Shown here piece after piece: positions 19,491-29,334 of a DNA stretch of 64,000 nucleotides (positions are counted from its first letter, which is position 1; each line of letters begins with the position of its first letter). Source of the DNA: Hirschia maritima DSM 19733. GTDB taxonomy: Bacteria > Pseudomonadota > Alphaproteobacteria > Caulobacterales > Hyphomonadaceae. The notes under the pieces were generated by a model. The model was not told the origin of the DNA and ran no database searches. It saw nothing but the letters and a program-made list of their open reading frames with translations. The DNA is taken from contig NZ_KB899544.1 in the NCBI RefSeq assembly GCF_000378345.1, forward strand, positions 806,001 through 870,000, given 5' to 3'. Both the position numbers and the translations under genes were made by a program.

Positions 19491-19970
19491 CTATTCAATG
19501 ACGACGAGTGGCTCGCCATATTCAACTGGTTGACCATCGCTCACGAGAATTTCTTTAACAGTACCAGATTTTGGTGCGGTCACAGGGTTGAAGGTTTTCA
19601 TAGCTTCAACAAGAAGGATTGTTTGGCCTTCTTTCACTGAAGTACCGACTTCAACAAATGGAGCTGCACCTGGTTCAGGAGCAAAATAGGCTGTACCAAC
19701 CATCGGAGATTTTACAGCGTTTGGATTGTCAGCGGCAGGCGCTGCCGGTGCGGCTGCAGCGACTGGAGCTGCAGCAGCTACCGGAGCCGCAGGAGCGGCT
19801 GCTACTGGTGCTGCAGTTGCTGCATATGAAACTGCAGCAGGTTCAGGCATTGAAACGCGAATACGCAATTCGCCATGTTCAACTTCGATCTCGCCAAGAT
19901 TTCCATCAGTTAAGATATTAGCAAGTTCGCGGATGAGTGCTGTGTCTAGCTTTTCCACTTTATCAGCCAT
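19491..19970 (-). CDS. accB: Acetyl-CoA carboxylase biotin carboxyl carrier protein
   Basis: A 159-residue carrier. The biotinylated lysine is in VEAMKTF near residue 124, within the C-terminal swinging-arm domain. An Ala/Pro-rich flexible linker (about residues 48-80) follows the N-terminal helical region. The start codon overlaps the aroQ stop by 8 bp, and accC follows closely, so aroQ-accB-accC is one operon. The linker DNA is GC-repetitive (GCA/GCT-rich) and produces long open frames on the other strand that are not genes. Confidence 0.96.
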   Translation of the reverse strand: MADKVEKLDTALIRELANILTDGNLGEIEVEHGELRIRVSMPEPAAVSYAATAAPVAAAPAAPVAAAAPVAAAAPAAPAADNPNAVKSPMVGTAYFAPEPGAAPFVEVGTSVKEGQTILLVEAMKTFNPVTAPKSGTVKEILVSDGQPVEYGEPLVVIE

Positions 19971-20421
19971 GTGTTTTCTTCCATTTATTCACGAGCGAGA
20001 CGGCCGCTTCGACGCTTAGGCTATATCCAGCAGATCCTAGACCGGCGATTACTCCGTCTGCGACTGGAGCGATATAGCTTTTTGCGCGAAATGACTCGCG
20101 AGAGTGTGGGTTGGATAGATGCAGTTCAATAATTGGAATTTCCAATGTCTTTAATGCATCGTGAATTGCGATGGAGGTGTGAGTATACGCTGCGGCATTT
20201 AAAATCAACGCAGAAGCACTAATTCTTGCTTCTTGAATCCAATCAATAAGCTCGCCTTCGTGATTAGATTGACGAAACGTAAGTTTCGCTCCTAATTCTT
20301 GAGCTTTTTTGCTTGCGATTTTCTCGATGTCTTTCAGTGAATCCTTGCCATAAATCTCAGGTTCTCTTTCACCTAAAAGATTTAAGTTTGGACCATTTAG
20401 ACAAAAAAGATTAAGACTCAT
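19963..20421 (-). CDS. aroQ: Type II 3-dehydroquinate dehydratase
   Basis: Third step of the shikimate pathway, converting 3-dehydroquinate to 3-dehydroshikimate. The start at 20421 gives [17 protein letters not shown] and 152 residues, the normal size for this dodecameric enzyme; upstream in-frame codons lack family similarity. Substrate-binding stretches include [24 protein letters not shown] and [11 protein letters not shown]. It is first in the operon with accB-accC-aat. It is divergent from thiS, with 109 bp between the start codons. Confidence 0.95.
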   Translation of the reverse strand: MSLNLFCLNGPNLNLLGEREPEIYGKDSLKDIEKIASKKAQELGAKLTFRQSNHEGELIDWIQEARISASALILNAAAYTHTSIAIHDALKTLEIPIIELHLSNPHSRESFRAKSYIAPVADGVIAGLGSAGYSLSVEAAVSLVNKWKKTHG

Positions 20422-20530
20422 TATCACCCTCGTAGTTTTCGCAAACTCGCAAGATGAGAATAAAGACGCAAGCATGTTCTTGTGTAATTTTGAAGAAAAA
20501 CGAAAAAAAACGATAGAAGAGACGTTAAAA

Positions 20531-20731
20531 ATGCAGTTAATCCTTAATGGAAGTCCAAAAGAAACTGAAGAAGGTGTGACTTTAGGGCAATTCTTGAAAG
20601 AACTGGGATTGCCAGAGAAAGGACTAGCTGTAGAACGCAACTTAGAAATTGTTCCAAAGTCAGTTTATGATTCCACACAGTTGGAAGCCGGTGATCGCTT
20701 GGAAGTCATTCAATTTGTAGGAGGCGGCTGA
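20531..20731 (+). CDS. thiS: Thiamine biosynthesis sulfur carrier ThiS
   Basis: 66 residues with a ubiquitin-like fold, carrying sulfur as a C-terminal thiocarboxylate for thiazole formation. The start at 20531 gives the family N-terminus MQLILNGSP; an upstream ATG would add 19 Lys/Glu-rich residues. It ends VGGG, consistent with the Gly-Gly terminus that ThiF adenylates. Its stop overlaps the thiG start (TGATG). No TPP riboswitch elements (CTGAGA or a matching distal helix) are seen in the short leader. Confidence 0.92.
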   Translation: MQLILNGSPKETEEGVTLGQFLKELGLPEKGLAVERNLEIVPKSVYDSTQLEAGDRLEVIQFVGGG

Positions 20732-21519
20732 TGAGTGCTGATTCACAAACAAGAGATACGCTAACCATTGCTGGGGTTGAGTATAATTCTCGGTTGATCA
20801 TTGGAACGGGAAAATATGCAAGCTATGAGCAGAATGCTCAGGCTGCTGAAGCTGCTGGTGCAGAGATAGTCACGGTTGCAATACGTCGTGTGAACGTGAT
20901 GGATCCGACACAAGAACGATTGAGCGATCATCTTAGTCCTGAGAAATTCACCTATCTTCCAAATACTGCTGGATGTTTTACGGCAGAGGATGCACTTCGT
21001 ACTTTGCGTTTGGCACGTGAGGCGGGTGGGTGGAAGCTGGTAAAGCTTGAAGTCCTAGCTGATCAAAAAACGCTCTATCCTGATATGGTTGAAACATTGC
21101 GTGCCGCTGAAGTCCTAATTAAAGAGGGTTTCGACGTGATGGTTTATTGTACTGACGACCCCGTTTATGCACGCCGTCTAGAAGATGCCGGATGTTGTGC
21201 AATCATGCCATTAGGTGCACCTATTGGATCGGGGCTGGGGATTCAGAACCCAATCAATATCCGTTTGATTGTCGAACAGGCTAAAGTACCTGTACTTGTT
21301 GATGCGGGCGTCGGAACAGCTTCAGAAGCTGCCATTGCGATGGAGCTTGGGTGTGACGGTGTGTTGATGAACACAGCCATTGCTGAAGCTAAAGATCCTA
21401 TCCGTATGGCGCGTGCAATGAAACATGCAGTGATTGCTGGGCGCGAAGCATACCTTGCTGGACGTATGAAAAAGAAAATGTATGCGGATCCATCTTCGCC
21501 ATTGGCTGGATTGATTTAG
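20731..21519 (+). CDS. thiG: Thiazole synthase ThiG
   Basis: Builds the thiazole phosphate of thiamine from deoxyxylulose 5-phosphate, dehydroglycine and ThiS-thiocarboxylate. A 262-residue TIM-barrel. Visible motifs are [38 protein letters not shown] with the Schiff-base lysine, and [25 protein letters not shown] is the phosphate-binding loop. It is translationally coupled to thiS. thiO, thiF and thiE are not adjacent. Confidence 0.96.
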   Translation: MSADSQTRDTLTIAGVEYNSRLIIGTGKYASYEQNAQAAEAAGAEIVTVAIRRVNVMDPTQERLSDHLSPEKFTYLPNTAGCFTAEDALRTLRLAREAGGWKLVKLEVLADQKTLYPDMVETLRAAEVLIKEGFDVMVYCTDDPVYARRLEDAGCCAIMPLGAPIGSGLGIQNPINIRLIVEQAKVPVLVDAGVGTASEAAIAMELGCDGVLMNTAIAEAKDPIRMARAMKHAVIAGREAYLAGRMKKKMYADPSSPLAGLI

Positions 21520-21556
21520 ACAATAATACCGTTCTTTTAATCGGATTACGGATTTT

Positions 21557-22432
21557 ATGCCTCGTATTATTTGGTCGATATGGCCGACAACCGGATTCAT
21601 TGCAGTTTCAATAGCAATATTGAGTGCAGTGTTTTTGGGGGGCTTTTCGTGTTTTCAAAAGTGCGCCGTGAATGCGCCGATTGTTACAGAGTGGGAACTG
21701 ACTTTTTCTGATGAATTTGATGGAGAAGGGCAGCCTGATCCAGAAAAGTGGATTTCGCAGGAATACAACAGAAAACCTAATTCAAACGGACCAGATGGCT
21801 GGTGGTCTAAAGATCAAGTCAGGCTTGATGGGCGCGGACATTTGGAGATTTTGGTTTCAGTTGTTGAAAATCAAAATGATGATCAAGACAATGATCCAAA
21901 GGACTATGCCACTGGCATGGTGTCTACAGAAGGAATTTTTGAACAGAAATTCGGTCGTTTTGAAGCAAGATTAAAAGGGCCAAGGCAGACTGGCTGGTGG
22001 GGCGCCTTTTGGTTGTTCTCTGATGCTGTCGAGCAGATAGATGGTTCAGGCCGAGATGGCACTGAAATAGACATTATCGAACTTTTTGGCGGACTTCGTA
22101 GTCCACAACATGCCTTGCATTGGGATGGATATGGCAGAGCTCATCAAGTGAAAGGCAAAAAGCTTTGGTTTCTTTCTGATACAGATGAGTGGCATACATA
22201 CGCGCTGGAATGGACGCCTGAGGCTTATGTCTTTTTTGTTGATGGAAAAGAGACATGGCGCAGCAGGGCAGGCGGTGTTTCGCAGTCAGCAGTTTGGCTG
22301 AAATTCACAGGAGAAATTGCCACTGACAAGAATACCCAAGAATATTGGTCAGGTAAAATCAATGATTTGAATTATCCAGATCGTTTTTTAATTGATTGGG
22401 TTCGGGTGTATCAGCAGAAATCAGAAAACTGA
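21557..22432 (+). CDS. Glycoside hydrolase family 16 (beta-1,3- or mixed-linkage glucanase type)
   Basis: 291 residues with an N-terminal hydrophobic segment (about 10-32) for export or anchoring, then a GH16 jelly-roll. The double-displacement catalytic pair is in TEIDIIELFG (ExDxxE) near residue 173. Flanking GH16 features are LTFSDEFDGEGQPDPEKW at the domain start, WWGAFWLFSD before the active site, and WHTYALEWTPEAYVFFVDG. Likely substrates are laminarin-like glucans, an inference from family membership only. It starts 37 bp after thiG but is not functionally related. Confidence 0.88.
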   Translation: MPRIIWSIWPTTGFIAVSIAILSAVFLGGFSCFQKCAVNAPIVTEWELTFSDEFDGEGQPDPEKWISQEYNRKPNSNGPDGWWSKDQVRLDGRGHLEILVSVVENQNDDQDNDPKDYATGMVSTEGIFEQKFGRFEARLKGPRQTGWWGAFWLFSDAVEQIDGSGRDGTEIDIIELFGGLRSPQHALHWDGYGRAHQVKGKKLWFLSDTDEWHTYALEWTPEAYVFFVDGKETWRSRAGGVSQSAVWLKFTGEIATDKNTQEYWSGKINDLNYPDRFLIDWVRVYQQKSEN

Positions 22433-22468
22433 TTTCCGCTGAATAATTTGATCTTGGCAGCAGATGCG

Positions 22469-23212
22469 CTAGCCGCGCGCTTCGCGAAGGTGTTTCTCCA
22501 AAAGTGGAATATTCGCACCTGATACGAATTTACCGTTCAGATAGAAGCTAGGCGTGGCCATAATATCAGCTTTTTGTGCGAGCTTCATAATATCATCAAG
22601 TTGACGATACACTTTTGCACTTTCCATATCTGTGGATAGCTGCTGAACATCAATGCCTTCATTCTCTGCAATTTTTAGAATTCTGCCTTTGGTGAGGCCG
22701 TTTGCTTTCATCAAGGCAATGTGCATTTCAATGTATTTGCCCTGATTGTTTGCTGCGAGTGCAGCGCGGGCTGCGAGTGCTGATGTCTTGGAACCTGAAT
22801 CGAGCACTGGAAGTTCAACAAAGATAAAGCGAACATCTTTTTCGTTTGCTTGTTTTAAAGCCCAATCAGTCGAGCGTTTACAGAAACCACAATTGTAATC
22901 GAAAAACTCTATGACAGTAATGGGTGCGTTTTCATCCCCAAGTGATGGTAGGTTTTCCATTTCAAGGAATGCAGGGTAGAATTCCTCTTTTCGTTTGGCA
23001 TCAGCAAGTTCTTCTTTCGCTTCCAATGCCTGTAGGGCTTCAATAATAACTTCTGGGTTTTCGACGATGTATTCGTGAACGATTTTTTCCAGCGCAGCTT
23101 TGTCTTTCTTAGATATTTCAGACGTTGGCTCGGATACAGCTTGAGCGCAGCACGATGTAAGTGCGATTGCTGCACCAGCGATAGTAGTTTTAAAAAAAGA
23201 GCTATTTAGCAT
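22469..23212 (-). CDS. DsbA-family thioredoxin-like oxidoreductase, envelope-exported
   Basis: 247 residues. The start is the ATG at 23212, with AGGA upstream. The N-terminus reads as a lipoprotein-type signal (ALTSC near residue 20). The thioredoxin fold with the DsbA insertion has the redox motif CGFC in FFDYNCGFCKRS near residue 112, and the cis-proline in MATPSFYLNG. A helical N-terminal region (EYIVENPEVIIEALQAL) resembles the BdbD/ScsC-like trimerising or docking segment. It likely catalyses disulfide formation or isomerisation in the periplasm. It is downstream of the M48 protease on the same strand. Confidence 0.86.
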   Translation of the reverse strand: MLNSSFFKTTIAGAAIALTSCCAQAVSEPTSEISKKDKAALEKIVHEYIVENPEVIIEALQALEAKEELADAKRKEEFYPAFLEMENLPSLGDENAPITVIEFFDYNCGFCKRSTDWALKQANEKDVRFIFVELPVLDSGSKTSALAARAALAANNQGKYIEMHIALMKANGLTKGRILKIAENEGIDVQQLSTDMESAKVYRQLDDIMKLAQKADIMATPSFYLNGKFVSGANIPLLEKHLREARG

Positions 23213-23282
23213 TGCCAAGACATTCCTGCAGACGTGTTTAATGGTTTTGCGTTTATATACAGCAGATAGTCTTGTAAATGTA

Positions 23283-24704
23283 TTAGTGTGCGTTCACATG
23301 TCCGTGAATACGTGCTGTGAAGTCACCATTGATGCGTCGTCTTTGGCCACGAACTCCATTATTGCGCATTTGAACTTGGGTTATAGCTGCAATATCATCA
23401 GCGCGACGCCATTTGGGGGTGTTTTGTTCAAGGTCCTCACGGGCTCGATTTGCAAACACATTTGCTCTTGGATAATCGCCTATGGCATATGCTGATTCAG
23501 CAGTAGCTAATTCAGCTTCTGCTTGTCTGCCAAGTGCGCCCAGAGCAAACGACATTTGATGCCAAGCGTAACCATTTCCGGGTTCACGGATGAGGGCCAT
23601 ATGTAATAATTCTTCAGCCTCTTCATTTGCTTCTTTAGTTTTTAAAGCGATCAAAGATTGAGCTAAATTCACATACAAAAGAGAATGCTTTGTGGACAAT
23701 TCCAATGCACGTCTGTGATGAGGAATTGATTCTTCGAATTTTCCATTCTCATACAATATTTGACCGTATAATTCTTCAAAGTAAGGATTGTCAGGTTCAA
23801 TTTCTATCAATGCAGCAATGTCTTTAAGAGCGGCTGTTTCGTCATTGTTTCTGTGAGCTGCTATCGCTCTTGCATATCTTGCAGGAGTAGACATGTCGCT
23901 CATAGGATATTTTGTATATGTTGCGCGTGGTTGAAGAAAGCCAACAAGCTTTGCCTGCATCATTTCTAATTGTTTTTGATAGATGGGAGGTAAAGGCTCT
24001 GCGTTTTCTGTGATGCTTTTAGCACGGTGGCGCAGTGCTCCAATGCGTGGCCCTGTTTCTGGGTGAGTTCTATAATATGGGTCTTGTCTTTGTGTTGAGA
24101 GAACTTCAGAAACACGAATCTTCTCCATAAACGAAACGAGTCCATCTGCAGGAATACCTGTTTGTTCAAGTAGGCGGAGGCCAGTTTGGTCTGCGGAACT
24201 TTCTTCAACACGGGTGTATTTAAAGAATGTTAGAGCCGCAGCGTGTTGGGAAGACGCCATCAACATTGCTCCAGCATCAGGAGCACCAGCAGCGATTGCC
24301 AAAACACCAAGCCCTAATGCAATCCAAGAGGTTCCAGCAGCAGATCCCATCGCTTGTGTACGTGTAATGTTGTGTCCACCGATAATGTGGCCGGCTTCGT
24401 GAGCCATTACACCGAGGATTTCTTGAGGAGAATCGGCTTTGATCAAAGTTCCCGTGTTAAAGAACATGTTTTGACCACCGGTTACGAACGCGTTTAGGCG
24501 ATTGTCGTTGACTATGAAAATATCAACTTCATTTGGGTTTAATCCACCTGCCTCGAATAGAGGGCGTCCATAATCTTGCAGTGTTGTTTCAATTTCTGCA
24601 TCACGAATGAGACCAAAGCCTTGGGCTTGGGCTGAAACGACAGGCGTGATTATAAGTGCGCTAGCAAGAGCCAAGGCACGTGGCAAACGTTTAAGCACGT
24701 CCAT
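23283..24704 (-). CDS. M48-family periplasmic metalloprotease with TPR repeats (BepA/LoiP-like)
   Basis: 473 residues from the ATG at 24704, chosen because AAGGAG lies 9 bases upstream and a clean signal peptide (cut after SAQA) follows; an upstream in-frame ATG is 6 codons earlier. The zincin motif HEAGH in VMAHEAGHIIGGH is near residue 103, and the third ligand is probably the glutamate in VEESSADQTG. The C-terminal half has TPR-like helices. This matches BepA-type proteases that help outer-membrane assembly quality control. It lies directly downstream of rne on the same strand. Confidence 0.88.
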   Translation of the reverse strand: MDVLKRLPRALALASALIITPVVSAQAQGFGLIRDAEIETTLQDYGRPLFEAGGLNPNEVDIFIVNDNRLNAFVTGGQNMFFNTGTLIKADSPQEILGVMAHEAGHIIGGHNITRTQAMGSAAGTSWIALGLGVLAIAAGAPDAGAMLMASSQHAAALTFFKYTRVEESSADQTGLRLLEQTGIPADGLVSFMEKIRVSEVLSTQRQDPYYRTHPETGPRIGALRHRAKSITENAEPLPPIYQKQLEMMQAKLVGFLQPRATYTKYPMSDMSTPARYARAIAAHRNNDETAALKDIAALIEIEPDNPYFEELYGQILYENGKFEESIPHHRRALELSTKHSLLYVNLAQSLIALKTKEANEEAEELLHMALIREPGNGYAWHQMSFALGALGRQAEAELATAESAYAIGDYPRANVFANRAREDLEQNTPKWRRADDIAAITQVQMRNNGVRGQRRRINGDFTARIHGHVNAH

Positions 24705-24856
24705 ATAGACGGTCTCCTTCATACCCCCACGGTATTCAACATATTCCCAGTCTTTTGCATCATATTGGATTGATACAAAAAGAAACACCCCTGAGTTCAA
24801 TCAATATTGATCAATTGTTCTCAGAGGTGTGTGTCTAACTTATGGCAATGAGGAGC

Positions 24857-27586
24857 CTATTTACGGTTCCACCAACCAATTCTTCGCTTTTTGGGCGCTT
24901 TCTTTTTATCCGATTTGGGCTCAATCGTGTGAAGAGAATGAAGAGCAGGCTCTTCCTCTTTTTCTTCAACAATTACATCGGCATCAGCTGATGGTTGAAC
25001 TTCTTCCTTAGCGGGTGAAGAAGTTGATCTATCAGCATCAACATCAGTTGATTTCTTCTCCGCCTGAGCTGTGTCTTCAGCAGGCACAGGAGGAGTTACC
25101 TGTTCGTCTTCTTGTCTTTCCAAAGGCTCTGACACATCTGCACTATCAGCAACTTCTTGCGTGGTTTCAGTGTCCGCCGATGCAGCTTGTTCAGAAGCCG
25201 CAACATCAGCTGAAGGTGCTTCTTGTTCTGGCGCATTCTGTGGCGCTTCTTCAGCTACTTTTTCTTCAACAGCTTCAGAAGGGCTTTCGACTGCGTCTGC
25301 CACATTGTTTTCAGGTGCGTCAGAATTGGAGAACTTTTTGCGTTTGCGTCTCTTTTTGTTTCGTGAACGTCCTGTTTCGTTTGCAGATTCGTCTGACCCT
25401 GCACCTGCTTGTTCCGAGGTTTCTTGTTCTTCCTCTTCTTCGGGCGTTGGGATTGCGAGAAAGGGCGCAGATGCAATAGCATCCAACATTTCCCCCCCAT
25501 CAACTGCTACATCAGGTGTACGACGACGAGGGCGACGACGGCGTGAGCGACGAGATTTGGATTTATCTTCGTTTGAAGCTTCCTCTTCCTCGTTTTCGCT
25601 ATCGATGACTTCCAAGCCATCTGTCGTTTCTGAGCCGTTTTCATTCCCTCTACGACGACGACCACCACGACGACCACGGCGGCGGCGGCGGTTGTTCTCG
25701 TCAGAATCGTCAGAATCATCATCAGAATCGATAGTTTCTAATGTGTCTTCTGTTTCTTCGATATCTTCTTCATGCTTGCGACGGCGACGTTTTTTCGGTG
25801 TCGCATCAACTGGCACGATTGGTTTGTAGGCGATAATGTTGCCATTGCTTGTGGCTTCGATCGCAAAGTCACCCGGCATCATTTCCGCATCAGCAGAAAT
25901 AAGAATATCTGCACCGGTCGTGGATTCCATTTTCGTGATGGAATCACGTTTATGGTTCAATATGTATAGAGCAACTTCTGACGGCGCTTGAGCTGTCACA
26001 CGGTCCACTCGATCATCAGCACCGCGTTCTTCAATTGCGCGAAGCATCTGCAGTGAAGCTGATTCAATAGATCTGGTACGTCCGGTACCGTGACATGCTT
26101 TACATGGTTCTGAAGAAAGTTCCAAAACACCAGCACGCCTACGTTGACGAGAGATTTCAAACAGACCGAACTGACTGATACGACCAGTTTGAACACGAGC
26201 GCGGTCAATTGACAGACATTCTTTCATTTTCTTTTCAACGGCGCGGTTGTTTTTCGATTCTTCCATATCGATGAAGTCGATAACAACCAAGCCAGCTAGA
26301 TCACGAAGACGCATTTGGCGACAGACTTCTGCTGCTGCTTCCAGATTTGTCTTAACCGCGGTAGCCTCAATATTGCGTTCGCGAGTTGCTTTCCCAGAGT
26401 TCACATCTACAGCGACTAGAGCTTCTGTCTGGTTGATCACCAGATATCCACCAGATGGTAATTGCACGACTGGCGAATAGATATTGTCGAGTTGTGCTTC
26501 TACACCTTGGGAAATGAAGAGTGGAGCTTTGTGCTTGTGTTCTATAACTTTTTGAGCGTGGTCAGGCATGAGCATGCTGATCACGTTTTTAGCCTGAACA
26601 TAGGCTTGTTTGCCTTCGACGATGATATTGTCGACGTCTCGATCGTAGAGGTCTCGGATTGCTCTCAACACCAAATCGCCTTCCTCATGAATGAGGCAGG
26701 GGGCAACAGATTCTAGGGTTTGTTCTCGAATCGTCGACCATAGCCTGATCAAGTAATCATAATCGCGGCTGATCTCAGATTTTGTTCGTTTTGCACCCGC
26801 GGTACGGATGATCAATCCCATGCCTTCTGGCACAGAAAATTCACCCATAATTTTTTTCAAGCGCTTACGGTCAGCTGCATTTGCTATTTTACGGCTAATA
26901 CCACCGCCACGTGCAGTGTTTGGCATTAACACGCCATAACGACCAGCTAGAGACAGATATGTAGTGACCGCAGCACCTTTATTGCCGCGCTCTTCTTTTA
27001 CAACCTGAATCAAAAGAACCTGACGACGTTTGATGACTTCTTGAATTTTGTAACGACGAGTTGGTTTTTTACGTTTTCTAGGACGTTCAGATTTTTCAAC
27101 CGTTTCATCATCACTGTCGGATTCATCCTCGGAAGATGGCTCCACCAATGCATCATCGGTCTTTGCAGTTAGTTCGGCTGCTTCAGCATTGCCCTCATCA
27201 GCATCATCATTTTCAGATGCTTCTGCAGTATCGGGTTCTTCTTCAGCTTCGACATCGATGGTGATTTCTTCATCAACATCGTCTTCATCCATTTGAGAGG
27301 ACGCTAATTCTTCAGCAATTAATGCCTCACGATCCTCTTTGGGGATCTGGTAATAATCTGGATGTATTTCCGAAAATGCTAAGAAACCATGCCGGTTGCC
27401 ACCATATTCAACAAAGGCAGCCTGGAGCGATGGCTCCACGCGAGTTACTTTTGCTAAATATATGTTGCCTCTTAATTGTCTCTTATCACGCGCCTCAAAG
27501 TCGAAGTCTTCGATTTGTCCGTCGGCGACGACAGTCACCCGAGTTTCCTCGGGATGAGCGGCGTCGATCAACATGAGCTTGCTCAT
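24857..27586 (-). CDS. rne: Ribonuclease E
   Basis: The endonuclease that starts mRNA decay and processes rRNA, and scaffolds the degradosome. The start at 27586 gives MSKLMLIDAAHPEETRV and 909 residues. The S1 domain has a large acidic insert at about 95-165 and a basic patch at 168-180. The catalytic domain has VVIDFIDMEE for Mg2+ binding. The zinc-link is CKACHGTG, and its SEP prefix is visible. The C-terminal third is disordered, alternating Arg-rich and Glu/Ala-rich blocks, and ends KRRIGWWNRK, a likely partner-binding motif. The Ser-rich long open frames opposite this tail are antisense artefacts of repetitive codons. Confidence 0.96.
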   Translation of the reverse strand: MSKLMLIDAAHPEETRVTVVADGQIEDFDFEARDKRQLRGNIYLAKVTRVEPSLQAAFVEYGGNRHGFLAFSEIHPDYYQIPKEDREALIAEELASSQMDEDDVDEEITIDVEAEEEPDTAEASENDDADEGNAEAAELTAKTDDALVEPSSEDESDSDDETVEKSERPRKRKKPTRRYKIQEVIKRRQVLLIQVVKEERGNKGAAVTTYLSLAGRYGVLMPNTARGGGISRKIANAADRKRLKKIMGEFSVPEGMGLIIRTAGAKRTKSEISRDYDYLIRLWSTIREQTLESVAPCLIHEEGDLVLRAIRDLYDRDVDNIIVEGKQAYVQAKNVISMLMPDHAQKVIEHKHKAPLFISQGVEAQLDNIYSPVVQLPSGGYLVINQTEALVAVDVNSGKATRERNIEATAVKTNLEAAAEVCRQMRLRDLAGLVVIDFIDMEESKNNRAVEKKMKECLSIDRARVQTGRISQFGLFEISRQRRRAGVLELSSEPCKACHGTGRTRSIESASLQMLRAIEERGADDRVDRVTAQAPSEVALYILNHKRDSITKMESTTGADILISADAEMMPGDFAIEATSNGNIIAYKPIVPVDATPKKRRRRKHEEDIEETEDTLETIDSDDDSDDSDENNRRRRRGRRGGRRRRGNENGSETTDGLEVIDSENEEEEASNEDKSKSRRSRRRRPRRRTPDVAVDGGEMLDAIASAPFLAIPTPEEEEEQETSEQAGAGSDESANETGRSRNKKRRKRKKFSNSDAPENNVADAVESPSEAVEEKVAEEAPQNAPEQEAPSADVAASEQAASADTETTQEVADSADVSEPLERQEDEQVTPPVPAEDTAQAEKKSTDVDADRSTSSPAKEEVQPSADADVIVEEKEEEPALHSLHTIEPKSDKKKAPKKRRIGWWNRK

Positions 27587-28010
27587 GTAGGTTAGCCTCA
27601 TTGTTAGTGAGCGGGGCGGCGCAGATGTTGGCGACCAGCAACCCGCGATGTCTGAATAGGGGATGCGTCGTTTGACGCTTTCCAGAGCGCGCAAAGCAGA
27701 TTTTAGATTGTGATAGGGGCTGGCCCATCTTTTTCCTTATCTAGCGACTGGCTTCCTAACTATTTGGATCGGCCAGCTTCGCACGTTTGAAACTCGAATC
27801 TATTAAATGGGCAGTCTAGCGTCTTTCCGCCAATAAGGACTTGCACCATTCTATGCTGCTTAAATGCAACAGGTTACCAATTTGCATAATCTTTTTGAAA
27901 AAATAAAGACAAAGTTTGCCGCTAATTGGTGTTTAAACTGCCTTAATTCATTGTTCGTATAGGTTCAACAACTATTTTAGGCCGTTCTAGGCTATGTATT
28001 GGTGGATTTT
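27587..28010. other. Divergent intergenic region between rne and the amidase gene
   Basis: 424 bp without a convincing gene. It must hold the rne 5' leader, which is commonly long and autoregulated in proteobacteria, and the amidase promoter. I see a loose CTGGC...GGCCAG pairing around 27750-27775 and a TTTAAACTGCCTTAA motif near 27932. The latter resembles but does not match a CtrA site, because its spacer is 6 rather than 7. Nothing else is assignable. Confidence 0.4.
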
Positions 28011-29204
28011 ATGCATCGTTTGTTTTTTGCACTCGGATTCATGTTTTTTGGAGTGTTTTACGGATTTGCCCATGCAGATACCGGAAAATTCGCTCGAATC
28101 ACGAATGTGAGGTTTGGAGAGAACGGCGCTGCTACTCGCGTTGTGATCGATGCAAACACACCAATCGACTATGATTATTTCATTCTTTCTAATGGTGCGC
28201 GTCGTATTGTTTTGGACATGCCACGCCTTCGTTGGAGTATTGATGGGCTAACAAGTGAATCCGGAGGTGGAGACGGATTTGGTCATGTGGTGCAATATCG
28301 CTATGGGCATAATTCTCCCACAACGTCACGATTGGTATTGGATCTGGAAAGCCCTGCAGACGTCGTCAATGCGTTTCGCTTAAAGCCAAAAGGTGACAGA
28401 AAAAGCCATCGTATCGTGCTGGACCTAAAATCTGTTTCGGTAAAAAAGTTTGAAGCCAAAGCAAATGCCGAGGATAAAAAGCGGCAAAAGGCGGTTGTAA
28501 ATCATAAACGCAGGAAACCTCTCATCTTTATTGATGCAGGGCATGGTGGAAAAGACCCTGGTGCAATCGGGGTAAGTAAAACCCAAGAAAAAGACATAGC
28601 CTTAGCAGCGGCTTTGGAATTACGTCGCGCATTGTTAGCTACCAAGCGGTATGATGTGGCAATGACGCGTGACACGGATGTTTTTATTGAGCTTGAAGAT
28701 CGAGTAAAAATAGCAAGATCTTATGATGTGGACTTGTTTATCTCTTTGCACGCTGACGCTGGTAAAAAATCTGTCACTCGTGGTGCATCTGTTTACACGC
28801 TTTCTGCTTCAGGTGAGCAACGTTCCGACCGGCTAAAAAATTCGAACAACTGGGTTTTGGATATAGAGAAAGATGATGATCGCTCAGAAGAAGTGACAGC
28901 CATCCTCGTTGATCTTGTTAAACGGGAAACTAAAAGTAGGTCAGCTGAGTTTGCAGAGCTTCTGATACCTTCAATTACAAAGCAGAAATGGCCAACCTTG
29001 CGCAATACCCACCGTAAAGCTGGTTTTTTTGTTTTGCTGGCACCTGATGTTCCAGCAGTACTTTTTGAAATGGGTTTTATGACAAATCCATCGGATGAAG
29101 CTATTTTAACTTCTCCTCGAAAAAGAAAAAAGCTTATTAGGGGCATTGTAGATGCCGTGAATGTGTTTTTTGCAGATCAAGAATTTTACGTCGCTCAGCG
29201 ATAA
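28011..29204 (+). CDS. amiC: N-acetylmuramoyl-L-alanine amidase, AmiC type
   Basis: A 397-residue periplasmic amidase that cleaves the MurNAc-L-Ala bond during cell separation. The ATG at 28011 gives a signal peptide ending FAHAD near 22; the TTG four codons earlier is less likely. An AMIN domain (about 28-120) targets the septum or peptidoglycan. The Amidase_3 domain starts at KPLIFIDAGHGGKDPGAIG with the zinc histidine, then a second site in DLFISLHADA, and ends with VLFEMGFMTNPSDE. It is followed by ponA after 130 bp, a common pairing. Confidence 0.92.
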   Translation: MHRLFFALGFMFFGVFYGFAHADTGKFARITNVRFGENGAATRVVIDANTPIDYDYFILSNGARRIVLDMPRLRWSIDGLTSESGGGDGFGHVVQYRYGHNSPTTSRLVLDLESPADVVNAFRLKPKGDRKSHRIVLDLKSVSVKKFEAKANAEDKKRQKAVVNHKRRKPLIFIDAGHGGKDPGAIGVSKTQEKDIALAAALELRRALLATKRYDVAMTRDTDVFIELEDRVKIARSYDVDLFISLHADAGKKSVTRGASVYTLSASGEQRSDRLKNSNNWVLDIEKDDDRSEEVTAILVDLVKRETKSRSAEFAELLIPSITKQKWPTLRNTHRKAGFFVLLAPDVPAVLFEMGFMTNPSDEAILTSPRKRKKLIRGIVDAVNVFFADQEFYVAQR

Positions 29205-29334
29205 GCTTTAAAAGTTTTTCCAAACGCGTCATAAAGAAACCTGATTGCCGAATGATTCTTGGCAAATTGAAATTACATCACTTTATGTGCCTTTAATGAT
29301 GTGGCGCGCGTATGTAGATAGGTTAGTGTAACTC

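Noticed and set aside
19619-20019. Open frames opposite accB
   Set aside because: Repetitive Ala/Gly or Leu/Gln products from the Ala-rich linker codons.
20422-20530. TPP riboswitch before thiS
   Set aside because: No CTGAGA-type thi-box, and the 109-bp space is short.
25071-25829. Long open frame on the plus strand opposite the rne tail (252 residues, Ser-rich)
   Set aside because: It mirrors GAA/GAG/GCT-rich codons of the RNase E tail, has no ribosome site or recognisable domain, and rne itself is certain.
27932-27950. CtrA-like site (TTAA spaced TTAA)
   Set aside because: Spacer is 6 bases, not 7.
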